A stretch of DNA of 64,000 nucleotides from Takakia lepidozioides (Eukaryota > Streptophyta > Takakiopsida > Takakiales > Takakiaceae): NCBI GenBank assembly GCA_030704615.1, contig CM060731.1, positions 42,470,001 to 42,534,000 on the forward strand, read 5' to 3'. The notes under the pieces are model-generated. The model had not been told where the DNA came from and did not search any database. It was given only the letters and a program-made list of their open reading frames with translations. Positions 37,146 to 50,272 of this stretch are shown piece by piece (positions within the stretch are counted from its first letter, which is position 1; the number at the start of each line of letters is the position of its first letter). Made by a program: the position numbers and the translations under genes.

Positions 37146-38900
37146 GGCATCCCCCCCCCCACATGCATACCCGAATTTGAAGGCAAAACTCCCTCCCCCG
37201 AGAGTGGGACTAGGGAAATTCACAACAGGCAGCACACTAGGACTCAAGTTAGTAACCTGGGCCGGAATACTGCTCACAATAGCCCGATTGTCCGAGACCA
37301 ACCCGATCCTACCTTGTTCATGACCAGATCGCACCATGGGCTCACTACCTTGAGCCACCATGGCTTCACTAATCTGAGTAGGAAAAATTGCGGGGTTTGC
37401 CACCCCAGATTCCATGGGCAAAACAACAGAGCCCTCCTCTCCTATTTTCAAGATACCACCATCATGCAATAGTCCTAAATCTTCCTCAAAATTACCAGTG
37501 TCCAAGGAAACCTCATCAATCAAGGCATTACATGCCTGGAGGTTGTCCGATTCCCCACTTACATCAGGCATGCCTCTGCCAGGCGCCCTAGTGACTCTCG
37601 TGAACCAGCCATGAATTTTTGTCTACCAGATCGCAACCAAGAACTTGCAGATGTGTTTGGCATGCAAAAATAAAGACAATCGTGGAAAAGAAAGAACCTC
37701 TAAGCCGCCAGGATGAGCAGCTACGGCCTTGGGCTTGGTACCCGTGGAGTCTCGGGAGTCCAGATAGAGCAAGAAAGAAGCTTGAGCAGGTCGTGAGAAC
37801 TGGAACCATAAACTGCCAACGCCAGCCATTCCCACACCCTCTCGTTCTTAATCCAAAAGCCCACCCGCGTCGTGTCGTTCTCCTCCTACGTCCAGGAATG
37901 TACTGAGGAATTGGGGAAACTATGCAGGTGATCCGCAATGCAAGGGCAAAGTACACATTGCTCTTCAAAGCAGGTGTCCGGCAAAATCAGGATATCTGAC
38001 GACTGTACATGCAAACTATTTCCCAAGAGACCATCCACCAAATCAACTGTCGTGGGTTTGCAACGGCACACCCGGGAGTGAAATCAAAGAGCTCGTAACA
38101 ACAAGGCTCCAGAGCCTTCAAGCAACAGTAATTACCAAGAACCTTCTGTCTGTTTGGTCGTCTGCCACAGGCCCGACTCACGGCGGATAGACAATGGCAA
38201 ATGTAAACCAAGCGCTTCCCAGGCCACCTACCGATGATGAGGAAGACGAGCTTTGAATATTTCTGGTCGTAAGCGTAGGGAATTCCTGACAGCCATAATG
38301 GCTCGGGTTTGGCACAGCGCACTCTCTCTCCCAAAATCAGAACTTGCCCCTGGTCGTACAAAAATCGCGTCGTGATGACTATTCAAACGACGAGCATCCT
38401 CTCGAACAGATGCTTCAAACTTCTCAAACCAGTGCGCATCCTCCGGAAGCAACTGCCCTAGAGACTCATCATATTCCTGAGAGCGCTCAACATCTCTCTC
38501 AAACTCCCTCTCTCATTCTCTCGGACAATTGTAATCAGGACCAGGATCGTAAAAAAATTCAAAGTTATAGTACTCTGGATTGCAACTATCTAGAGAGCTG
38601 GGCAACCTCTCATCTCTCGGTGACTAGGCCTCGGCCTCATTCACACCAACATCATAACTAGGGCTAGATGTCTTCAAATGCACGACAAGACCAGGACCAT
38701 CAGTGTTGGGTTCAGGCAGGGGTGACACTGACGAGGCAACAATGCCAAGGAGCGCACGATGAGAGGGGTTAGTGGCAGCAAGATTAGTTGTTAGTGTCAA
38801 GGCGGGGTCAATCTCAATCTCAAAAACCAAATCAACTTGCACTGACAGACTCTCTCCCTCTCTGCGTGCTACACAACTAATACTACGCACTGAGGCCATC
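37146..38900 (-). pseudogene. LINE ORF1/DUF4283-like relic (tentative)
   Basis: On the minus strand, starting near 38.90 kb: MASVRSISCVARREGESL; then WFEKFEASVRED; EPLWLSGIPYAYDQKYSKLV; VDLVDGLLGNSLHV followed by LPDTCFEEQCVLC. It ends with a low-complexity tail to 37.15 kb. An 'LWL-GIPY' block followed by a Cys-rich knuckle is the layout of plant L1-type ORF1/DUF4283 proteins. Several frameshifts are present. It stops at the terminal-repeat region of element B-left. Confidence 0.35.
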
Positions 38901-40139
38901 CTCCTGCAACACAACACAATGAGCAGGGTGAGAAAGCAAATACGAAACAGCAGGAGAAAACATCGCAAGGTGGCTGGCCGCCATCAGACAAGACTGATTA
39001 GAGAGCAACTATGAAAATATTAGCGCGAAGATCTCTCAACAACCTAATAATGCTGTCAGAGCGGGCAGTAGATGCTAAAACACCTAGACGCTACCCGACT
39101 TCTCTCCACCACAAAACGAGCCTGAAGCATATACTCCCTTCCTCTCAATAAACAAGTTTTCACAACAAAGGGGCAAGCGGAAAGAGCAGGCGATGCGCGA
39201 GAGGAGGATCAAACACGAGGATTTGACACACAAGAGCTCTCATCCAAAGCTTGTACACCAAAATCACATATACACTAACACCCGAGTACACCGCCCTGAC
39301 CTTGTGTCAGGGCGCCGTCTTTATACAAAAGCCCTAGCTTTAGTTGTCCGCCGCGTGGCGAGGCGTCACAAGCCGAAACCCACGGCGCCTCTTTGTTACC
39401 CTAGATCTGATGAAGGGCCAGGATGTGGCCACCAGCCAAAACTAACCCTAACCTAGATACCATTGTAAAACGTTTGTAAGAAAGACGGCATTATATGGCA
39501 ATCAAAAACACTACACTATGGATGTGGTATCAGGCCATATTTGGATAGACGGGTCATTTCTAGCCTAATGCAATTGAGCCTCACAGGTCCGCTCACACAT
39601 TGTACGGCTCACCGTCAAAAGGGTGGAAAATGACAAAAGGGGTTCCTTTCACCTGGCGGAGTCAACTGAACAGCCGAAAAGACGATGGGAACAGATGTGT
39701 GCAGAATGTGATTCTTCATAAATTCTGCAGGTCAACTAGTGTGGTGTAACAAGTTAGGGGCCTACAGAGGCCACACCCAATCTGGCATAAGACACTGGTT
39801 TCAAGAAAAAAAAAAGATACGTTACCTGTGCTGCCGAGAGGAAAAAGAAGAAAAGAAATTTGATGCATCTCAGGGTATTGCCAAAATCGGCTTGAGGTCC
39901 TGGTCACAAGGGGAGCGCGAAAAGGGATGCGGTGACTGCGCTCACGTCCGTCCACCAGAACATATAACTCAAGGAGAAATGCTGGATGGTCACGTGGGTG
40001 CTCAACATCCACAGTCATCACACGTGAAGGCCGCGTCACACACGCGCCCAGAGGGTAAGAAAGTATAATGGGAGTGTATATCACACCGGCGGAGTGGCAA
40101 CAAAAACTTTACCGAGCGGAAACATCTGGACGACATAAA
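38901..40139. other. 5' flank of the LINE-like relic; no gene recognised
   Basis: The minus strand carries a TATA-like TTTTGTATAAAG near 39.33 kb, and CCCTAACC phrases lie near 39.45 kb. This could be a retroelement 5' region. No coding sequence recognised. Confidence 0.35.
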
Positions 40140-40470
40140 ATACAAAGGCATTGAATAACAGGAAAAGGTATGGATGAATGTACAGTTGGATGATAACAGA
40201 TGGATGAGTTGTGAAAATGATGTAGATGGATGAATGAGGGATGGATAAGAGTAAAATGGATGAATGTATAATGGATGTTGAGCAATGACAAAATTCATGA
40301 CAGAGGATTGATGACCAAATCTTTTGACGAATGCCACCTCGTATATGAAATGAGTGTGGAAGGTTGTGGGGTGGATTAAAGAGTACAGAGGATGAATGTA
40401 CAATGGATGTTGTACAAAGGAAGCTTTTCAAATGGAGCACGCATGAATAAAATAGTGTAGAGAATGCACA
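40140..40470. repeat. GGATGAATG minisatellite downstream of ORF2 B-left
   Basis: Irregular repeats of GGATGAATGTA, GATGGATGA and AATGGATG. Same motif, in the same orientation relative to ORF2, as 36.77-36.91 kb. Confidence 0.7.
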
Positions 40471-41650
40471 ATGGTATTATGAAAGAGTCAGGGAGGTTTT
40501 ATAGATGGATTCTAGCATAATATTGCAATTTAAACGAAAGTTGATTCTGTATTATTATTTGTTCTAAAGGAACAATATACGGTGGAGGAAGGGATTCAAC
40601 TTTTCCAGATAATATGAAAATGAATATTAAAGAATACAGTTCAGTTTTGACTCAGAGTCAGTACAATGTATCTCCGCTTCCTCTGCATCTAAGTCTAAGT
40701 ATTTTAGAACACCGGATCCACGCTGGATACACCTACGGCTGGCCACTAAAAGTCAGGGGAAGACTCGGCCCGCGTGAAGTGCCATTGCCTCGGCATAAAC
40801 AGGAAAAAGAAAATTGGAAAAGGGGGCTGTCGAAAACAGATTCGCTCAGAAAATGACAGTATCTCCTAAGATCCACCGCTGCCTTTCCTGAAAGAAAGCC
40901 TGAAAAAGTTATTACTGTAACTTTGATGTTATCGAGAAATTGAGTATGACTCCCAAAGAGGTTTAGCACTTACTCACATGAAAAGTCGTTGTCGACCTGC
41001 TTATCTTCGGATCGTCATCATTTCGAATTTGAATCCGATCAGTCTGTGTGCCTGAAGTGGAGCCAGACAAAAGGGGGGAGGAGCACTGTGTTGTAGAGGT
41101 CAGAATCACCCTCCATACCAAAAAGGCTTCTTCCGCCCGCTTGCATGCGTGTAAGTTGCTCCTGGCACTAGACATGAGAACATGAACAGTTATGGGAGGG
41201 GGGGAGTTTAAGCAGATGAAACTGGTGAAAGGAAACCAATTCGGAAGGGAAAAACGAACCTGTGGACACAGAAAGATCGACCACCCGTGCAGAGCGGTGG
41301 CTGCATGATGCTCCAGCAGTATTTGCGATGAACGCTGGTGACTTTTCCTTTGCACCCTTCTCCAGGGAGTGCCAATCTGGTCTCTTCAGAGTCTGACTGG
41401 ACTGCATGAGTTGTAGCAGAGAATGTCATCGACATGGGGCTCATAGGGGGGGTTGACGAAACAACCCTGGTCAGAAATCTCAAAGCTGCGAAATGGAGGA
41501 TGGTGTCTTTGAGGTGCGAACCTCCGCAACGCAGAGCGCCTCGAACATCTCGCGTCTGGCAAAGATAGCAGGTTAGTGTGGTAAACACAATCTATAGTGG
41601 AAGTGTGTACATCGGCTATTCAGAACTCTGACACAAAAAAATCATGAATC

Positions 41651-41674
41651 GTATGATCGGTGTCGATCATAACA
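41651..41674. repeat. C-type palindrome in B-left ORF2 intron 7
   Basis: Core TATGATCG-GTGT-CGATCATA. The right arm has the equivalent at 63048-63071. Confidence 0.7.
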
Positions 41675-43000
41675 CATTCTACTAGAGTGGAGCTGCAGAG
41701 AAAATTGAAACTCATGAATCAAAGCACAGAAGGGAGACGGCAATACTAGCTGACCAGGGAAACCCCATTTCACAAGGTAGAGGCTGTTACACAATTCCAT
41801 GTGCGCAAAACTTCAAACCCTGAAGACTTGAGGTATGATCCAATGCCCACGACTATCATTGTCACATGAACTAAAGCAAATGTGTCCCGGTGCTTCAGAG
41901 AGGAAGTTGTTTTCAGAACCCGAACCCCCCACTCAGTAGTTGTCCTCGAATTTGTTCCACCAAAAGCCTTTCGTCTTTCCCTTTGGAAGAACTTCTGGCA
42001 CAGCCTTCCATCCGGGATGTCGAGAATGACCATGTCTGCCCGCATAATTTTCTTCACACCATCACACGAAGTTTGGTACCTTGCTCACACTGCACAGACC
42101 TTTTTTTTATAAGAACGATGGCAAGATGTTTTCAAAAAGAACGAGACTGAAATACTGCCAACGAAACTTTCAGAGAAAAAGGAAAAGAAACTGGAATTCT
42201 ACCAGATTGAGGAATGAGATTATATTGTCCCAGGTAGGGGATGGCACCCCAGTGTATCCTCTCTTTCACTCTCCATCATCGAAAGCCAACCCTCATTAAC
42301 AATTTTCATCTCTCCTCCTGCGAATCAGAACGGGAAGGGGTGGCTTGGCATCGAACACCACTGAAGAGTGCGGGTATATCTTCCATTCAGTAAAGTCCTG
42401 CCCACTCTCCATCTCCTTTTCATTCTCCTTCTCCCCTTTTTTTTGTCCTTTCCCTTTCTCTTTTGGACTGTCCTTTGTCCTTTGCTTTGCTTGTGAGATG
42501 GCTATGACATCAACAACCTTGTCTTTTGGTTTGCGGCCCGCCTTCTTTCCCTTCTGCGGCGTTCCCCTGAGCATCAGGCTCCTTGGCAGCCCAACGTTGC
42601 TATGTTCGTTGATACTCTTCGTCATTCAAAGGCCGCCAGCATCTCAGCGTTATTGTTCAAGTATTTCATATGCTGTTCTTGAAAGGTCGTGTGCTCAGGT
42701 GGGCAGTCAAGGTACCAGCCACAGTCTCTGAAGTGAGAAGACTCCAGTCCTTCATATCCCGCAGTATACATGGTTGGATCGTTTGCAGGGTCCGACCACA
42801 TGTCAAGATAGTCGGGAATTCCCGCTCAGGTGATTTCCTTCCATAAGCAATATTTCGTGTACCTGAAAAAGGAGATAAATCCCCACCCACAAAAGCGCTC
42901 ATGAGTAAGATGCAAGTAGAACAGAATGAAAAAAACATAGATTGAAATGGCTCTGAGACTCTGCCCAAGGACCTTTCAGGACCACACTACTGCTCCAGAT

Positions 43001-43730
43001 ATGAATGTCGTCAACGCCATTTAGAACATTCCACCATTCAATGATACTGTAAATACAACCCCAATCCAGGTGAATGCAATTTCGTTTAGGAATGACACAG
43101 ACATAGAAGTGAATGTCGTCAACGACATTCACATAATGAAGCCAAATTATACTTAAATGAAGCAAAATCACAGGATGGAAATCAAAAAATCGAGTAAGGA
43201 ACCATCCAGGAAAAACTCAATGCACATTCATAACGAACATATCACTGAGGACCTCACAACATCACTATATGTGAATGGGCGTCAACGCCATTCACAAAAA
43301 TACCAAAAAGAAACCAATTACTTAGCTCCCCATCCTGTAAATTCAATGTTGTCGCTGTTGAATAATACGACAACAGCAGTGAATTCGTCAACGACATTCA
43401 CTTTGGATTTCTTTATAACAGAGCTTTCAAGCCTCCAGATTCCTCGCAAGAGGAAAAACAATGCAGAACAACTGAATGTCTGCATTGACATTCAGCAAAA
43501 TGAAGTGAGGACCCTCATTGTATCCTCTCTATGGACATTACAAAAATTTACATAACTCTGAGGACCTCTCAACAACAACTCCGTAGGTGAATGTCGTCAA
43601 CGCCATTCAAGGACATTATCAATTCTAATCAGGGACAATATAATTGCACCCTTTAGATCCTAACCAGGTGAATTCATATACTCGCTTATGATGACTCAGA
43701 CAAGAAGTGAATGTCGTCAACGACATACAA
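43001..43730. repeat. Seven B-type palindromes in intron 5 of ORF2 B-left
   Basis: Sites start at 43001, 43109 (perfect arms GTGAATGTCG/CGACATTCAC), 43271, 43379, 43472, 43587 and 43707. Some arms are off by one base (43271 has an extra G, 43379 lacks one base). The same number occurs in the right copy. Confidence 0.9.
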
Positions 43731-45630
43731 TCTGGATCTAAGATTGCAATCCATATGAAGCCACATTTTTTCCCAAAAAAAACAGTAGAGTTTCAAGTAT
43801 GACATGTCCTGTACACAACTCGCATCATGGCCCACTCTCCTTCAACACCACCTGACTGTCAAAGTCGTTGGACCGTAAATGTTACCATCTTTGGAGAACT
43901 CCCCGGAAAAAACAGTATCTCCAGGTGAGACCTCTCCACTTCCTTATGTATGCCTCCAATGACATTTGGGGAGGGGAAACAATCGAATGTTCAGGTCCTT
44001 CAAAGTCCGATCCAGCACAATGACGGCGCGCTTTTCGAGCTGCAAATAGTATATTTGTCAGAATTGCAAAAGAGATAGTCACACACATACTTGAGAGAAG
44101 AAAACAACATGTTCGATATACACACCTGACTCCAAATGTAGCCTTGTGGAGCCAGTTATCAAACACCAAATCACTGATTCCTCCACCTTTGTGCCAGGCT
44201 GTATGGTGCTCTTTGGGAACTGATTCAAGTCCTTTACTGTTTGATCTGAGTTCCATATCTCCAGCCACCTTATTTTTTTGTTGTGGGTGACCATCGATAT
44301 GGCCAGCCGGTGCAATTTCTCCCTGCTGCATCTCCGGATGCACATGCTTGTCATAGTGTGTTTTGATCTGCTGAAGGAACTCAGGACCAAGTCCAGGATC
44401 TACTATTCTAAGCTCTTCTACGCTGCTTTCCGAAGGCTAACATCAATTTGGTTCTTCGCATTTCAAACTCCTTCTTTATTGCAGCTTCCACACCCTTTGA
44501 TGTCCTTAGTTCTTCTGGTGTAGTGCGGTAATATTCGGATTTTCCCTTCTCATTGCTCATCTTGCCTCTGCTAGTTCTTGCTGCATTCATTCAAGTAGTG
44601 ATTAGCTCCGAAGGACTACAAACATGTATTCAAAAAGTAAACAGAGTACAGACTCGGGCTTACCGCATATATGTACTCCAGAAACGCCTCTCGTGTCAAA
44701 GAATACCAAGTGCCCTGCAGCTCTTCCTGTTTCGCACTTCTTGATGATTTGGGTGGTAGTACTGTCCGAAAATCATCCAGCTTCATCAGACCAATCCTCT
44801 GAATTCGGAATAGTGTGTGAACCAAGCTTGTTTGTCACATGCGATTTCTCTCCTCTCTGTCGATCTGCAAAACATTGGAAACATTGCATTCCTTAACACT
44901 GTTTTTTGAGAATTAATAAGACACTACAGAGGAATGAAATCTCCTGGATGACTTACTTGTTCACGTCGTGCATAGCTGTAAGAAGCCTAGCGATGTCGTT
45001 CCAGGATCCAAAACCATTGCCCTCCACAGCAACATGCTTGTCTTTGTCTTTCGAATGGTGTTTCTGAATGTATCCCATCCATGCCAGCAATCGGTGGTTG
45101 CCGTCCCAGACGTAGAACATGTGGTTGCAGAATTGCTGGGTGTTCTTTCCCATCATGAGGCCCAGCTCGAACTCCTCATTGGCATCTTTCCCAGCACTCA
45201 TCCCAGTTATCACTGATCTCTGGAGACACTAATGTGCTTTTTCCCATTTATATCCGTCAGTGACAAATAAAAAACTTGTGCACCAAGTCTATATCCATGC
45301 ACAAAATCACTCTCCAATTTTTGTTATGTCATGGGAAAGAGGTGGACGCACAACATGCATTGATATCATCCGGCACAGAGGTATGTCCAGACGCCCTCCA
45401 GATACGAGCATTTCCCTTATAACCTCCTGAGAGTTTACCTTCTGGAATGACATGAGTTCTTTCACCTTGTCAAGGTAGTGCACTTCGGATTCATCTGCTT
45501 CATCTGTATTCTCTGAGCTTTTTGCGGACTCGTCCCCATTTCCAGATCCTTTCCCCTCTGATCCTGTAGGCTTCGACCTCACAGTTTTCTGCACGATGCC
45601 ATTCAGTTCTGACTGAGTGATTTGCAAATA

Positions 45631-46133
45631 GTGAATGGCGGTAACGACCATCACTCTGTCTCAAAGAAACTCACCATGAATGGTGTGAAAGAATTCAGCA
45701 CAATCTACACAAGCAAAGCTGAGACTGCCGTATTCAAAACAAAAGCGAGAGCGATAGCGAACGGCGTTAACGACAATCACAACAGATAACGACCTGCCCG
45801 ATCGGTGTTGTGTAATGACATACATGTGCAACTGATTGGCGGCAACGACATTCAGTGTAGTTTAGGGCGGATAGTAAGTGCAGACTCTCTCTTCAAACAC
45901 ATAGGTACATAAATCTCATGAGGAGAATCGAATGGCGTTAACGACGCTCGCAATTCAGTAGTTCCTGCTAAAGAAGGGAAGAGGAAGGACTCCTTGAAAG
46001 GCAATCAGACAGACTGTATGATCTGAACACCAGTGAATGACTGTACCGATAGTCACCAACTCATTGTGCTGTAAACCCTTCGCAGAGGAGTAGAAAGCAA
46101 ATCACCTTTGTGATTGTCGGTAGCGACAATCCC
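45631..46133. repeat. Six B-type palindromes in intron 1 of ORF2 B-left
   Basis: Sites at 45631-45654, 45757-45780, 45832-45855, 45928-45951, 46033-46056 (poor) and 46110-46133. The arms mix two half-sites, GTGAATGGCG and GTGATTGTCG. The right copy has only four in a shorter intron. Confidence 0.85.
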
Positions 46134-46499
46134 TGTCTGGGACATCCCACTCAATCTCTACGCATATCTTCAACAATGAGATGTAAGTTAGATAAAACTT
46201 ACTCGCACCTTCTTAGGTTTTGAAATTTGATCCCCTTCTGCAGCTTTCCTCTTCCCTCTCACATTTGTTGGAATTTCTGTCTGCGCTAGGGTTTCTTGAC
46301 CTTCTCCCGGTTTGGCGTTCCGCGTGCTTCCATCTTCTTCAGTGTCCCTGCGAATCATCTCTGCCTCCACAGGCTGGCGCACTCTTATCGCCGACTGTGT
46401 CACAGCCGCTGCCTCAGTCTCCGTCTGCTCTTGTGAATCAGTCTCCGCGTTCACCTGCTGCCTTGGCCCTGTGTTCTCCAACAAACGACGCCTCGTCAT

Positions 46500-47353
46500 T
46501 TTCTCTCTTGCTCTGCGTCTCTCTCTAAGGGAAGTAAAATAAAGAGACTTTCTTCTCTTTCGTATTCTAGAAGGAACCCTCTCCAGCTTGACTACCACTC
46601 TCCCTCTAAGCGCGAAAAGTAGAAAAACGCAGTGACTCCCGATTTCTTGCGGGATTGCCTGCGTTCTTGCGTGTCTCTAGAAGCATCGGATTCCCTCCCG
46701 CGTGACCGTTACACATAGTCGTTCCCTTATTAGTGCACATGCCAGCAATTGGTGTACAGCTGTTCGTATTCAGTTATGGATGTCTGACGTGTGTCGCCCA
46801 AAAAAAACGGCGTGATCTTTATTAGAACGGTTTCAATATTTAAAAATAACAGCGAATCCAAGAAATCTTGGCGCACAGTCTTAGACAAATATATGTAAAT
46901 GAACGAGAGTTTGATGACAAATTTGGGATATTATACACGGTCATCCTTGTTAGCCAACCCCACGTTCGTTTCACATTTTGAACTTTCCAGGTGCGCATGA
47001 TCATTGGTAGTAGTATAAAGATACATTTACTTAATCTGCAATCCCATTCTCGGATCCTGTGGCATGCTTCCAGGAAGTCGGCTTTGTTGTTGGGTTTATT
47101 GATGAGGTTCTGGTTAACGGTTTTACAGCTACCGACACTGCACCTAGGGATACTCTGACCACTGGGCCCACTAGAAAAGTAATTAAAATGGACGGCTGCA
47201 TATCTGGAAAGAATAACATAATATGCACAGTCGTTATCTGAGCTTCCTCCGCCATATTCTCTGCTCATTCTTCAACTGTGTTCTGGAGACAGCAGTAAAC
47301 CGATTTACACTAGATCTGCGATAACAAGGTACAAACGTACGCGAGGAAGGAAT
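46500..47353. promoter_or_regulatory. Shared divergent 5' region of ORF2 and transposase, B-left
   Basis: About 850 bp between two head-to-head start codons, conserved with 57599-58453. No B-type palindrome was seen in it. I could not place a confident TATA box or start site. Confidence 0.5.
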
Positions 47354-50272
47354 ATGGCTTCCTCTGAAGCGGAGTTCTTCTCTGACGACAAACCAGTGCC
47401 GTTCTCCCAGGAAGTCCTTGACAATCGATTTGCAATTGTTCTGAAACATGTCTTGGCTACCCGTTTTCAGCTGCAGAATGACTCCATCTTTTTGGAGAAA
47501 GAGGTGTACGATCTTAAAGGGAAGTTGGTGAAATATTCTTTCCAAAACCGTGATGAGACGGCTCATATCAGCTAGTGGAGAGTGCGTCCTGGTCGATACA
47601 GAGTACTTGGAGAGCCTCGGCGAAAGTCCCTTGGGTCATATGTGACGCCCGGGACTGCTGCTTCGGTCGTTGAAGACAAGAGGGAGGTGGTGGTGAAAAA
47701 AGAACAGACGTCCTCCACTCCAATCGTTGAGCTTTCGGATTCTTCCGATGATGACATAAGTGAAATTCCAAATCCAGTCCTTCCTACTGTGGTTGGAGAA
47801 GCTGATGAAGAAGAGATTTGTAGTGTCATTCCAAAATTGCGGGCGATGGGAGGAATGGCTGGATTCAAAAGTGAGTTGCGGGGAATTGATTGGGAATCTT
47901 TGAAGCAGGTGCCTGTGAAGTTCTTGCCGGAGACTTTTGATGGCGATATCCTATTCGAGCTGCCTCCTCCTCCGCGAGTTGGAGGTGTAACAATCATGAT
48001 GCATGGAATGGACAAGAAACACGACGGGCACCCATGGTGCAGAACAAAACCATCCAATATTCAGAATGATGACAAGCTTGTTTTCAGGAGGACAGTTTGC
48101 AATGGACACCTTAGGTGTGATAATTTGAATTGCAGACACTTTCTTCAGTCTGGGGTTCATAATCAAAGCGAATGGGAGGGTCTGGCGCAAAATCCATTTC
48201 AGCCTGGGACTGCCCCTCCACCGGCAAACACTTTCGTCTGCAAATTCTGCAAACTTGTGCCATCCTGTTTGGCGCTCTGCGGAGCAAGAATGTACTATGT
48301 TGTCCACCGTTTGAATACAATGACGAGAGCTTGTGTGCATTTTGGATTCCATAACCATCCTGTCTCGAAGGGGATTACAGGGAGAGTGTTGAGACAGTAT
48401 CGAGGTTGATCAAACAGGAGTTCGGGAGAAACCCATCCGCAACAACATCTGCAATTGCTCTTGGCGCAAGCAAGTCCTTCTTGGAAAGCCATATTTTGAG
48501 TGAAGGAGATTCTGTGGGGACTAAACTTGACGTGCAGCATTGGACCTGGTCATGGATCATTTCTCCACTTTAAGTTCACCTAACATTCGGCATCAGATCA
48601 ATGCATTGAGAATGGGCTCTGGGATCAGAGGCTACATAGACAATATTTTGGAATTGAAACGACTGAGCAAGTACGATTACATCCAGGGACAATGTATTCC
48701 CAGGTCAAGGTGCCATCAAAGTTTTTTTTTCAAAATACTGTTGGGGAGGGCAGTGGGGTTAGCCTCGTGAAGCGGATGCAGAAGACTGGGGACTTGCAGA
48801 ACTATTTTCTTATGTTTGATCATGTGAAACGAGTGAAGGATTGGACGACAATGGCTTGTCATGTCTACGATCCAGTGTACCAACGAGTTATGACAATTGC
48901 AGTTTGTGACATGCAATCCGAGGATACGGAATCCCAGAAGCTCATGTGGAATTCCCTGATACGTGTCATGGGCTGCCATGGGCTGCCATCTCCAAATTTC
49001 GCAGGTTTCATGGCGGATAGTGCTCAAGCAAATTTCAATGTTGTTCGTATTGTCTTCGGATCGGGCGACCCAAAAGTGCATATGCCAGGAAGAGAGCGTA
49101 CATGTCTATTCCATTGGACACAATCTCTGGAAAAACATACAAAGTCGGACATCAAACCAGAGATGCAGACTCAGCACCGTAAATTGTGCAAAGAGTACAA
49201 AGATGCTAGAACAATGAAGGAGGCGGACACTTTGTTCCAGACAATTCGTGCATGGTGGTTCTCTTCTGGAGCTGCATCACTTGAGAGTATGAGAGCATTG
49301 GAAGATTGGCTGGCGTTTTGGCACTTCCGGTATAGACAGTGGGGAGCAGCCATGACAATGGTACGAGGCTTCTATTTCATGCTTTATTCATACATTTGCT
49401 TTCCATATTTTTGACTCATTGCTTTCTTTATGTTGTTTCCTGTGCACTGTTCTGAAGTGTGGTTATCCTCTTTGCAGAACATGTCCATTGAGGAAATGGC
49501 GGACATGCCATCTTGCAATTTGGCAGAAACTGTGCACAACGCATGGTTGCAGCAGTCTGGGAAACGAGGTCGGGATTTGTATGTGGCAACAACAGATGAT
49601 TTGATACGTGCCTTGCAACAACAACCCGATACCGTGATTTCTTACGAGGTGGGGTTGGTGGCAAGGGTCTGGACAAATGGGAGTTGATGTTGCGTGCTGC
49701 AAACAGATCTGGGGATCCAATCAAGATAGCACGGGCGGTGAGCATGTATGCCCAGGGAACGCCACTTGTTTTTAGAGTTCCACATCTTGAAGGGGAGGAG
49801 AGATTCGGCTCCTGTAAGAGGAAATTGAACACTCCACCTGGTTCGGATTCAGATTCCCACAGGGCAGACCGTGATAACTTCTCGAAGCCTCGTGTTCCCC
49901 TGCATGACAGCTCCATGTCCGGAACCTCCATTGTGGAGGAACCTCCAACACGACGGCAAGCTCCAGCATCAAACAGTGCCACTGAAATGGTGCAGGAGAG
50001 AAACAACCCCCTTGATGTGCTTGAGTCCGCATGCCCCAACCACGTTTGGCACATAGAACGCACAAGTGTAGGGTCTCGTGTGAAATGTACAGCGATCAGG
50101 GCAACTAATTTCGAGAAGTGCACTTCATCTATATCCAGAGGTGGTGCCCGAACTCCTGCTCCGACTTTCACGGGCTTGATGCGTCCATACGGTCAACCAG
50201 AAGCCAAGAACCACAAGTTTTGGTTCTGCGCAGATGATTGTGCCAGATGTGTGCATGGAACTGTGCGTTCTT
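47354..50272 (+). pseudogene. MULE-like SWIM transposase of B-left, broken and 3'-replaced
   Basis: Almost identical to the intact copy at 54083-57598. Breaks: CAG to TAG in the codon after HIS (near 47573); a frameshift near 48.38 kb (HNHPVSKG then out of frame); further shifts near 48.53 and 48.69-48.74 kb; a missing A after RALQQQ near 49.62 kb. The intron 49361-49477 (GTACGA...TTTGCAG) is kept. After CVHGTVR the homology to the right copy stops. The SWIM finger is absent and a different sequence takes over in frame. Confidence 0.9.

Larger units (their letters stand above)
40583..46499 (-). pseudogene. ORF2 of B-left: ParB-like/DNA methyltransferase-like pseudogene
   Basis: Mirror image of ORF2 at 58454-64000. 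ATG at 46499; exon 2 45612-44957, exon 3 44864-44665, exon 4 44580-44126. The last exon extends past the window-end equivalent and stops near 40.58 kb after LDLDAEEAEIHC, so it shows the full C-terminus. FYVWDGNHRLLAWMGYI and ILDIPDG are kept. Broken by an extra A after DITK in exon 2, further indels (for example near 45.2 kb and in exons 7 and 8), and loss of the GT donor after exon 5 (AG|GACATG instead of AG|GTGAAATG). Some one-base indels could be assembly error. Transcribed away from the transposase at 47354. Confidence 0.85.
40714..50272. repeat. Left arm of the giant inverted repeat
   Basis: Pairs in reverse complement with about 54673-64000. Anchors: GGATCC at 40714 with the window's last bases, ATG 47354 with ATG 57598, and HGTVR near 50267 with 54678. 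Coding parts are nearly identical; introns carry more indels. The arm continues leftward beyond what the window can compare. Confidence 0.95.

Noticed and set aside
39524-39540. LTR-retrotransposon primer binding site (TGGTATCAGGCC resembles the initiator-Met tRNA site)
   Set aside because: Two bases short of the usual motif, with no adjacent LTR end in CA, no polypurine tract and no gag-pol downstream.
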